A DNA stretch of 14,046 bases from JBBTIS01 sp038059855 (GTDB lineage Bacteria > Elusimicrobiota > Elusimicrobia > JACQPE01), in assembly GCA_964357255.1 (NCBI GenBank), contig CAYHKQ010000062.1, positions 1 through 14,046 on the forward strand, written 5' to 3'. The stretch's first letter is position 1. The number at the start of each line of letters is the position of its first letter. The position numbers were made by a program, and so were the translations under genes. The notes under the pieces were generated by a model, which made no database searches, was not told the origin of the DNA, and saw only the letters and a program-made list of their open reading frames with translations. Shown here one piece after another: positions 7,434 through 13,992 of the stretch.

Positions 7434-8818
7434 CTTGACATTTTCGCCTCGATCATTCGTTTGGCGCCATAGGCGTTTTGATTATTAGGGTCGTATTTCA
7501 AGGACAAATTAAGCTCCACCAGCGCGCGTTCGAGGTCCCCCGTCTGATAAAACTGCATCGCCTGCTGATAATGCGATTCGGAAGATTGCTTGGCCTCTTC
7601 AGTCGCGACCGCGGCCTGCGCCTCGCCCCCTGCCGTGCCGGCCGGCGACAGCGCGGATTTCTCCTTGGCCGCCTTGTCCGACGCGGCCTTGGCCCGATCG
7701 TCGGCTTCCTTTTTGACCTTCTCTTCCTCCTCGCGTTTCTTTGCCAGCTCCTCGGCCTCCTTCCTCTTGCCGTTAACCATCTCGATCTTTCTATTCGCCT
7801 CAGCCGTCTTATATCGAAGTTTGACGGCCCTCTGATATTCCTCGACGGCTTTATCAAATTGCTCCTTGGCGAGCAATGAATCCCCCTTGGCCATCAGCGC
7901 CACGAACTGGCGCTCGAGCGACTCGTTCACGAGCTCCTGAGCCCGGACATTGGATGGGTCCAGGCGAAAAATCTCCCCGGCCGAAGAGCGGACCGCGTCC
8001 CAATTGCCGGCGCTCAAGGCTTTTAATGCCTCTTCGAGGTGACGGCCGATCTTTTTGGAGCGCACCTCGGATTCAATGTCCGTAATTTGCCTCGCCACAA
8101 AAGCGTAAGATTCCGGGTCGAGGCTGACCGCCGTATAAAATTTATCCAACGCGTCCTCGAGCCGGCCCTGGGTCTGGGCAAATTTACCCTGCTCAAAATA
8201 ATCCTTGGCGATCTCGCGGTTGATCCGGTCAATGTAAAAGCGAACTTTGCGATGCTTCGGATCGAGCGCCAAAACCTCCTCGAATTTCCCAACGGCCTCG
8301 ACCTTGCGTCCGTCCCTGTAAATAGCGAGGGCTTCAAAAAATTTTTCTCGAACCATCTCTTGCGCGCTTTTAGGAGCCTCGATGCGCGAAGGCATCGCCG
8401 AGCCCTTGCCGGCCCAAGACAACGCCGAATGCAACGCCCGCGCCTGCTCGTAGCCCGGATCTAAAATCACAATGCGGTTTAAAACATCCAACGATCCCTG
8501 ATAGTCGCCGCGCCGATATAAATCGTAGGCATGGTCATAAATCAATTTCATGGTATGGCGCAAAATTCCGGCTTTTTCCCTCTCGATCGTCTGGCTGAGA
8601 AATTTTTTTTCGTCGGGAGTGACTATGCCCACCCCGTGAATCGAAGTCGCCAACCCCTTAAATAAAGCGGCCTCGGCTGATTTAGAGGTCTTCGCAGGCA
8701 CATGAAGCTTAGGCCCCTTGGTCGCGGCGAAAGAGGCGGGAGGGCGAATCGAAAAGGTAAATAAAATGAATAAGGTGAATGAGGCGAATGACGCTCGAAC
8801 CTTATTCACCTTCTTCAA
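7430..8818 (-). CDS. Secreted TPR-repeat protein (TadD-like position)
   Basis: A 462-residue periplasmic or membrane-attached TPR protein. The signal peptide has a KKVNKVR n-region, a hydrophobic core 10-24 and a likely cleavage near ASFA-A (28-31). TPR-like helical repeats appear at about 95-125, 155-190, 205-238, 260-295, 305-338 and 415-450, several ending in the LDP motif. A charged coiled coil (350-388) and an Ala/Gly-rich linker (389-410) separate the last repeat. I accept the TTG start at 8818: GGAGG stands 9 nt upstream and the start overlaps the TadC stop (TTGA). In Tad loci a TPR lipoprotein, TadD, assists secretin and fibre assembly. Here there is no lipobox, so the link is by position and repeat type only. 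Confidence 0.87.
   Translation of the reverse strand: MKKVNKVRASFASFTLFILFTFSIRPPASFAATKGPKLHVPAKTSKSAEAALFKGLATSIHGVGIVTPDEKKFLSQTIEREKAGILRHTMKLIYDHAYDLYRRGDYQGSLDVLNRIVILDPGYEQARALHSALSWAGKGSAMPSRIEAPKSAQEMVREKFFEALAIYRDGRKVEAVGKFEEVLALDPKHRKVRFYIDRINREIAKDYFEQGKFAQTQGRLEDALDKFYTAVSLDPESYAFVARQITDIESEVRSKKIGRHLEEALKALSAGNWDAVRSSAGEIFRLDPSNVRAQELVNESLERQFVALMAKGDSLLAKEQFDKAVEEYQRAVKLRYKTAEANRKIEMVNGKRKEAEELAKKREEEEKVKKEADDRAKAASDKAAKEKSALSPAGTAGGEAQAAVATEEAKQSSESHYQQAMQFYQTGDLERALVELNLSLKYDPNNQNAYGAKRMIEAKMSR
8754..8789. repeat. Four 9-nt units in the TPR signal-peptide region
   Basis: Plus-strand units AAGGTAAAT, AAAATGAAT, AAGGTGAAT and GAGGCGAAT run in register at 8754-8789. They encode F-T-F, F-I-L, F-T-L and F-A-S, the hydrophobic core of the signal peptide. 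A segment at 8801-8813 is nearly the reverse complement of 8773-8785 (12 of 13), so the start of the message may form a hairpin. Confidence 0.7.
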
Positions 8819-9834
8819 AATGACATTCCTCCACCTTTAATTAAGGACACCGCGAAAGGAGCTAGTATTAAAACAAAGATCACCGGGAAAATAAACAGCA
8901 TCATGGGACCCAACATCTTGGTGGAGGCCTTCCCCGCCATTTCCTCGGCCCTGCCGGTGCGCCGGTTTCGCATATCCTGGGAAAAATTGCGCAACAACTG
9001 AACAAGGCCGGTGCCAAGCTCGTCGGACTGAATCAGCAGGCCGCTTAAAGAACGTATCTCCTGCACGTCCACACGCTTGGCCATGTTCCTCAAGGAGTCA
9101 CGCCGCGGATACCCCAACTGCACCTGGCGCAGAACGTTTTCGATCTCCTCCTCCAGCGTGCCCCTGTTTTTATAGGTGGTCTCGAGAATCTTGCCCATTG
9201 AGTTTAAGTAATCAAGGCCGGACTCGATGGTCAAGGCCAGCAGGTCCACAAAACTCGGCAGGTTCATCAACGCCTTTTTTTGACGCGCCTTAATCGCGCT
9301 ACCGGCAAGAATATGCGGGGCCAGGAATCCGATCACAAATCCAACGGCGACTAAACCCGGGTTAAACCGCCAGCCTATCATAATCGTTAAAACGCCCATG
9401 ACAATCGCGCCGCCCACCCCGAATTTTTCCATGCGAAGAAGCATGGTGGGCGGTTGCATGTGCTTGGGCTGACCAAGGCCGTAATAATCCTTTTCCAACA
9501 ACTGAGCGATCATGGGATTCTTTAAAATCGAAGCGTTGATACGGCCCAGAGACGACGCTTGCCGGGGCCCCTCGTCAAGTTCTTCCTGGGCCGCTTGATC
9601 GGGAGCGCGGGCCCGGCGTAAATTCACCGGCATACCGCCTTCTTTGTCCCCCTTTTTCTTGGGTAAAACGGCGTTCAACAGGGCCTCGACGAAAGAATAG
9701 GCCGCCAACATGCCGGCCATCAGGCAAAAATAGCTCAGAAAGCATAACGGTTGAAAACACTTGCTCTTAAAAGCCATGTAGATCACGCCGCCGGCGATCA
9801 TTAGTATAAAAGTAATGATTTGTCCGGGATTCAT
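8815..9834 (-). CDS. tadC: TadC-like inner-membrane platform protein
   Basis: A 339-residue polytopic protein of the type II secretion F family, the platform for Tad pilus assembly. Membrane segments lie at about 5-22, 30-56, 139-155, 158-177 and 307-332. The T2SSF domain (about 190-325) shows the expected LPSFVDLLALTIESGLDYL, GYPRRDSLRNMAKR and LIQSDELGTGLVQLLRNFS patterns. The ATG at 9834 follows the TadB-like gene by 46 nt with a Shine-Dalgarno GGGGTGA nine bases upstream. The stop overlaps the TPR gene. Order (ATPase, TadB, TadC) and length fit TadC well; residues 60-135 form an unusually long charged linker. Confidence 0.92.
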   Translation of the reverse strand: MNPGQIITFILMIAGGVIYMAFKSKCFQPLCFLSYFCLMAGMLAAYSFVEALLNAVLPKKKGDKEGGMPVNLRRARAPDQAAQEELDEGPRQASSLGRINASILKNPMIAQLLEKDYYGLGQPKHMQPPTMLLRMEKFGVGGAIVMGVLTIMIGWRFNPGLVAVGFVIGFLAPHILAGSAIKARQKKALMNLPSFVDLLALTIESGLDYLNSMGKILETTYKNRGTLEEEIENVLRQVQLGYPRRDSLRNMAKRVDVQEIRSLSGLLIQSDELGTGLVQLLRNFSQDMRNRRTGRAEEMAGKASTKMLGPMMLFIFPVIFVLILAPFAVSLIKGGGMSF

Positions 9835-9880
9835 AAGCTCGTTTCACCCCTCACGCCTAGCTTAAGAGGTCTCATTTTCC

Positions 9881-11644
9881 TCATACTTCGATCTTCGCGA
9901 GCTTTCTGATGACAATGAGTCCCAGGCTCTGCCATCCGATGCACAGGACGATGATGATGGCTCCCAGCGTCGAAAAAAAGAAACTACCCACGGCCTCGGG
10001 CTGAAAAAAATAAAGAATCAGGAGCATACCCCAGGGAATAACGCTGATGACCATGGACTGCATCCTGGGCCCGGCGGTGAGCGCGTTGATTTTGTCCTTG
10101 AGCTTGCTTTCCTCGCGGATCGTCTCGACGATGCGGTCGAAAATTTTGGTAAGGTTGCCTCCGGTCTGGCGTTGAATAATGATGGCGCGCACCACGTAAT
10201 TGACCAAATCGCTGTCCACTCTGGTGTCAAAGGCTTTTAGGGCGTCATCAAAAGACATGCCGAGCTTATAATTGCGAATCATCAGCTCAAACTCCTCCGA
10301 AATCGGGGGGGCCATCTCATGCACCGCCAGTTCCAAGCCCTGAACCAAGTCCAGACCGGACTTCATCGCGTCGGACAAAAGAATCAAGGAATCGAGGAGC
10401 TGGGCCTCGACCTTGAGACGGCGGCGCTCTTTAATAAATTTTAAACCCTCCGTCGGAAGCAAAAAAACAAACACGAAAACCGAAAGGGCGAATACGAAAA
10501 TATTAAGCGTCAAAAGCCCAAATACAACGGAAATAACCATCGGCCCGTACAACAGCCATCCCGCGCCGACGCCCAAAAACTGACGGTTGTATTCATAAGC
10601 CAAATTCTTGGCCCGCGTCGAGAGCCTCTGATAAAGGGACTCTATGACCTCCTGGGCGCCGATTCCCTTGACCCGGGTAAAAAGAAAAACCGTGACGAAC
10701 ACGATCACAACGATCCCCATGACCCGCCGGCCTCCGCTCGCCAATGTCGCGTCCACGCTTTTTTTGACGCTGAGGTAACTATTGACCACGTCGGTGTATT
10801 TAGGCGGCGCAGGCTCGGAAAGACTGGTCCAGACTCGCCGAGCGAGTTGATTAAACGACGCAGACGCGCGCTCGTAAGACTCGCTGTCCTTGCGCGCCGC
10901 GGCGATGCGCACGTTCTCGAGCTGTTGATAGCAAAGCTCGAGTTGAGGAAATATCCTCCTGCCGCGCCCGCCAAGCGAAGCGGCGATGCCGGGAGTCGTA
11001 TAGAGGGCGTCGAGGGCGTTTCTTAACTGGCCCTGGGACTCGTTGTAATAAGGCAACAGGGTTTCCATGGAAACCCCTTCTCCGCCGATTCCCTGCGAAG
11101 GATACGTTCCCTTTTTAAGAATGTCGGTGACTTTATAAATCAAACCGAAGACGTTCTGCCATACGTTTTTAACGTTAGGGTCCGGATTCTTGTCAATTTT
11201 TTCCGAATAATAAATATCGCTAAGCGCCGCGTTGGCCACGACCCAGTCCTTGGAGGCTTGATCGGAGGCTTTCTTGTGACGCTCGCCGGCAAGGCAGACG
11301 ATTCTTTTGTCCAAATCCTTCTCCTTGGCGCAAGGGCCGGAGGTCAACGGCGGCTCCGCCGCTTCGAGCGCCGGCGCCACGGCCGGCACGCCGGAGGACT
11401 GAGCAAACAGGGGAGTGAGGAGTAAGGAATGAGAAGTGATAAAAAATAAATAGAAAATAATCGTAACTATCCAGGGGCCTGGGTAATTACCTTGACCCTT
11501 GCTTCGTAACTGCTCAGGTCCCTCTGCTTTCGTCACACCGGCGAAAGCCGGTGTCCAGCGAGAGCGCGGCTGAAGAAGGCCTGGATTCCGGCCTACGCCG
11601 GAATGACGGGGAAGGGGAACCTGAGCAGTTACCTTACTTCTCAC
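9881..11644 (-). CDS. tadB: TadB-like platform protein with added N-terminal region
   Basis: A 587-residue inner-membrane protein, far longer than the usual TadB (near 300). The C-terminal half is TadB-like: membrane segments about 308-325, 365-397 (two), 530-548 and 553-575, and a T2SSF domain 410-530 with LLDSLILLSDAMKSGLDL, LGMSFDDALKAFDTR and IIIQRQTGGNLTKIFDRI. The N-terminal half has a hydrophobic leader at 59-80 ending LFAQ, then about 225 mostly helical residues (82-306, cysteines at 105, 117 and 238) that should face the periplasm; this part matches nothing I know. I keep the GTG start at 11644 because GAGGTGA stands just upstream with core spacing of 6, overlapping the ATPase gene by 11 nt. 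Residues 5-49 are encoded by an in-frame mobile element with its target duplication, seen as RSK at 2-4 and again at 47-49. A later start (GTG at 11536) has no ribosome site. Confidence 0.88.
   Translation of the reverse strand: MRSKVTAQVPLPRHSGVGRNPGLLQPRSRWTPAFAGVTKAEGPEQLRSKGQGNYPGPWIVTIIFYLFFITSHSLLLTPLFAQSSGVPAVAPALEAAEPPLTSGPCAKEKDLDKRIVCLAGERHKKASDQASKDWVVANAALSDIYYSEKIDKNPDPNVKNVWQNVFGLIYKVTDILKKGTYPSQGIGGEGVSMETLLPYYNESQGQLRNALDALYTTPGIAASLGGRGRRIFPQLELCYQQLENVRIAAARKDSESYERASASFNQLARRVWTSLSEPAPPKYTDVVNSYLSVKKSVDATLASGGRRVMGIVVIVFVTVFLFTRVKGIGAQEVIESLYQRLSTRAKNLAYEYNRQFLGVGAGWLLYGPMVISVVFGLLTLNIFVFALSVFVFVFLLPTEGLKFIKERRRLKVEAQLLDSLILLSDAMKSGLDLVQGLELAVHEMAPPISEEFELMIRNYKLGMSFDDALKAFDTRVDSDLVNYVVRAIIIQRQTGGNLTKIFDRIVETIREESKLKDKINALTAGPRMQSMVISVIPWGMLLILYFFQPEAVGSFFFSTLGAIIIVLCIGWQSLGLIVIRKLAKIEV
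11413..11440. repeat. Heptamer array, inverted to the end of the upstream gene
   Basis: Units GAGTGAG, GAGTAAG, GAATGAG and AAGTGAT lie at 11413-11440, within the region encoding the TadB-like leader. AGTGAGGAGTAAG at 11414-11426 matches, with one change in 13, the reverse complement of 11633-11645 at the end of the ATPase gene. The pair encloses the 28-bp palindrome and the second mobile element, so the junction is another nested inverted-repeat island. Confidence 0.65.
11463..11490. repeat. 28-bp palindrome related to the mobile element ends
   Basis: The left arm starts GTAACTATCCAGG and the right arm ends CCTGGGTAATTAC; 11 of 14 positions pair. The arms differ from the element terminus GTAACTACTCAGG by two bases each. 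It looks like two element ends joined with no internal cassette. It lies 15 bp from copy 2 and is translated within the TadB-like leader. No flanking duplication is visible. Confidence 0.6.
11498..11640. mobile_element. MITE-like element, copy 2, inserted in frame
   Basis: The element occupies 11506-11632 (127 bp). The left end is GTAACTGCTCAGGTCC (11506-11521) and the right end (11617-11632) pairs with it at 15 of 16 positions. The flanking direct repeats are CTTGCTTC (11498-11505) and CTTACTTC (11633-11640), 7 of 8 identical. Internal 27-bp REP-like hairpins in opposite orientation lie at 11532-11558 and 11581-11607. Relative to copy 1, the termini carry an A-to-G change on one side matched by T-to-C on the other, which keeps pairing. 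Translation through it gives a peptide of the widespread 'HSGVGRNPGL ... TPAFAGVTK' type. Confidence 0.88.
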
Positions 11645-13880
11645 TTTTCACCTCTTTGGCCTGCGGCTCATTGGGTTTGTAAATCTCCTCGGTCAGTTCC
11701 ACGCCGTGAGAAACGAAAACCTTTTGGACGTTCGGGATGATTCCCGTGGCCGTGTGATAACCCTCGACCTTGCCGTTTTCATCAATGCCGGTCTGCACGA
11801 ACTTAAAAATCTCCTGGGTCGTGACGCCATGCTCATCGCGGCCCGTGATTTCCGTGATAGAAACGACGCGGCGCGAGCCATCCTCAAGGCGCGAGAGCTG
11901 GCAGATGACGTGCACGGCGCCGGCGATCATTTCTCTTAACACCCAAACCGGCAGGTCCATGCCGCTCATCAAGCACATGGTTTCAACGCGGTTTAACGCG
12001 TCGCGGGGCGTATTAGCGTGCACCGTGGTCATGGATCCGTCATGGCCCGTGTTCATGGCTTGGAGCATGTCAATGGATTCTCCGCCACGGCACTCGCCCA
12101 CCACAATGCGGTCGGGCCGCATACGCAAGGCGTTTTTGACGAGATCGCGGATGCTCACCTCGCCCTTGCCCTCGATATTGGCCGGGCGCGACTCCAGGCG
12201 CACCCAGTGCTCTTGTTGAAGCCTCAACTCCGCCACGTCCTCGATGGTCAAAATACGGTCGTCGTTGGGAATATAAGAAGAGCAAAGGTTTAAAAATGTG
12301 GTTTTGCCAGTGCCCGTGCCGCCGCTAATGACCACGTTCTTGGCGATAAAAACGCAGGACCTGATGAAGTCCAACATGGTTCGCGTGATGCCGCCCATGG
12401 CCATTAACTGCTCCTCATCGAGCGGCTTGGAAGAAAAACGCCGAATGGTCAAAGTCGGCCCGGACACGGCCAGCGGAGGAATAACGGCATTGACGCGGGA
12501 GCCGTCTTTTAAGCGCGCGTCCACCAGGGGGGAGCTCTCGTCAATTCTTCGCCCCACCTGAGCGACAATGCGGCGGATGGCTTCGATGAGCCGGTCGTCA
12601 TCGCGAAACCGCAGAGGAATCAAGGTGAGCTTGCCTTTTTTTTCAATGTAAATCTTGTCATGACTATTGACCATGATTTCCGTGATGGTGGGATCGCGCA
12701 ACAGAACTTCAAGAGGCCCGTAACCCAGGATGTCATCCAAAAGCTCCGTCACAAAACGCTCGCGCTCCTCGCGCGTGAACTCGATATCCGGGCGCTTGTC
12801 CAGGTTTTTAATAATAATCTGCTCGACCTTTTGGCGCTTTTCCGAATCCGTGGCCGCGCGCACCAGGGCCATCTCGATGACGACTAAGCCATGAATTTCT
12901 TCTTTAAGGCGATCGTGTTTTGGATCGTAGCCCAGATCAAAAGAAACGCTCGGGGTTACGGCCGGCCCGGCGGCGCCGCCCTGCGCGGCCTCGCCCGCGC
13001 CATTGCCCGAGCGCAGGCCAAGCTTCCACAGACCGCTCGATGACTCGAGATATTTCAAGAGATCCGCAAAATTGCCGCCGCCCCCCCTGGGCTTGATATC
13101 GCGCAAATGATTAACCACGAACCGCAAGGACTTGAGCCAGGCGCAGGCGGAATTAGCCCCCACCAGGTTGCCCGCGCCGGCGTTGGCTGATTGGGGAATC
13201 TCGTCTTCCCAGGGCAACAAGAACTTGATCTTTTTTCCATAAGCGAAAAAATGCTGTTCGATCTCGGCGCTTCGCAACGCGCCGGGGAGATTAAACTGAT
13301 TGATGATCACCTCGATACGATCCAATGAAAAATGCTCCATTTTCAAATCCTCAAAAAGCCCGATCGTGCCGGAAAGGCAATGGCGCTGGGGAAGAGTCAC
13401 CCAATAAACCCAGTCTGAAATTTCCAAGGCAAAATGCAAAAGAGCGTAAGCGCATTCGGTGTCAATAATGACGTCATAATGACACGAGAGCCCGCGAAGA
13501 AAATTATTCAACAGTTGCGGGTCAAAATGGCCGAAAACATCCTTGGGCTGAAATCCCAGGGGAAGCACGGCCACGCCGGACTTGCCGACTAAGATTTTTC
13601 CGCGGACCAGGTCCACGGCCCTGGGCCCGCCGCCGGCCTTGGAGTAAAAATCCATCAGGTCCTTTAAGGTCGGCATCAAGTGTTCCTGGCGGATGCCCGC
13701 CCAGCTGAACAACTCGCCCCGGCAAAAAGGGTCCGCGTCCACCAAAACAACGCCGCGCCCTGTTTGCGAAGAGCGCAGGGCCGCCAGGTTCAAAGCCAGA
13801 ATGGACTTTCCCATCCCCTCCTTGGGGCCCGTGACCGTAATAATTTTACACGGGTCTATGCCCGAATCCGTTGTGCCCAT
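11634..13880 (-). CDS. CpaE/MinD-like ATPase fused to CpaF/TadA ATPase
   Basis: A 748-residue cytoplasmic protein joining two Tad functions. Residues 11-265 are a ParA/MinD-type ATPase as in CpaE: deviant Walker A KEGMGKS (20-26) with signature Lys20, VDAD (47-50) and IIDTE (138-142). No separate receiver-like N-domain, as found in classical CpaE, is present. A Gly/Ala-rich linker (266-310) leads to a full secretion ATPase (about 320-735) of the CpaF/TadA type. It carries LLDDILGYGPLEVLLRDPTITEIMVN, Walker A GGTGTGKTT (520-528), Asp-box region LTIEDVAELRL, Walker B RIVVGE (591-596) and His box GHDGSMTTVHANT (612-624). It should power fibre assembly at the TadB/TadC platform, with the MinD part probably placing the machine in the cell. 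ATG at 13880 has GAAGGTG nine bases upstream. The frame is continuous across the linker, so the fusion is directly seen. Confidence 0.93.
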   Translation of the reverse strand: MGTTDSGIDPCKIITVTGPKEGMGKSILALNLAALRSSQTGRGVVLVDADPFCRGELFSWAGIRQEHLMPTLKDLMDFYSKAGGGPRAVDLVRGKILVGKSGVAVLPLGFQPKDVFGHFDPQLLNNFLRGLSCHYDVIIDTECAYALLHFALEISDWVYWVTLPQRHCLSGTIGLFEDLKMEHFSLDRIEVIINQFNLPGALRSAEIEQHFFAYGKKIKFLLPWEDEIPQSANAGAGNLVGANSACAWLKSLRFVVNHLRDIKPRGGGGNFADLLKYLESSSGLWKLGLRSGNGAGEAAQGGAAGPAVTPSVSFDLGYDPKHDRLKEEIHGLVVIEMALVRAATDSEKRQKVEQIIIKNLDKRPDIEFTREERERFVTELLDDILGYGPLEVLLRDPTITEIMVNSHDKIYIEKKGKLTLIPLRFRDDDRLIEAIRRIVAQVGRRIDESSPLVDARLKDGSRVNAVIPPLAVSGPTLTIRRFSSKPLDEEQLMAMGGITRTMLDFIRSCVFIAKNVVISGGTGTGKTTFLNLCSSYIPNDDRILTIEDVAELRLQQEHWVRLESRPANIEGKGEVSIRDLVKNALRMRPDRIVVGECRGGESIDMLQAMNTGHDGSMTTVHANTPRDALNRVETMCLMSGMDLPVWVLREMIAGAVHVICQLSRLEDGSRRVVSITEITGRDEHGVTTQEIFKFVQTGIDENGKVEGYHTATGIIPNVQKVFVSHGVELTEEIYKPNEPQAKEVKSEK
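11648..11654 (-). promoter_or_regulatory. Shine-Dalgarno that supports the TadB-like GTG start
   Basis: GAGGTGA on the minus strand is a perfect 7-base match to the anti-Shine-Dalgarno. It sits 3 nt (6 nt from the GAGG core) before the GTG at 11644, inside the last codons of the ATPase gene. It argues that translation begins before the inserted element. Confidence 0.7.
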
Positions 13881-13915
13881 AAAAAATTACACCTTCGAGT
13901 TTCAATCTCTACTTA

Positions 13916-13944
13916 TATCTAATTGAGAATCAGGCAAAGCGCAA
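13916..13944 (-). promoter_or_regulatory. Possible sigma70-type promoter of the Tad gene run
   Basis: On the minus strand TTGCGC (13944-13939) and TAGATA (13921-13916) are separated by exactly 17 bp. Transcription would start near 13908 and leave a leader of about 28 nt before the ATG at 13880, with GAAGGTG at 13896-13890 as ribosome site. The match to consensus is partial, so it is a candidate only. Confidence 0.45.
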
Positions 13945-13955
13945 GAGGCAAATAG

Positions 13956-13980
13956 AAAAAAAGAAATTCCGAATTTCTTT
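13956..13980 (-). terminator. AT-rich intrinsic terminator candidate upstream of the Tad genes
   Basis: A perfect 9-bp stem (AAAGAAATT at 13960-13968, AATTTCTTT at 13972-13980) with loop CCG is followed, on the minus strand, by further Ts: seven T in a row at 13962-13956, three of them in the stem. It could end a minus-strand gene lying beyond the window and so isolate the promoter just downstream. The stem is A/T-rich and weak. Confidence 0.45.
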
Positions 13981-13992
13981 AGACCAATCGAA

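Noticed and set aside
11506..11632. A real protein domain encoded by residues 5-49 of the TadB-like protein
   Set aside because: The peptide is a translation of REP-like hairpins within a bounded mobile element. The same type of peptide is widespread from repeats in unrelated contexts.
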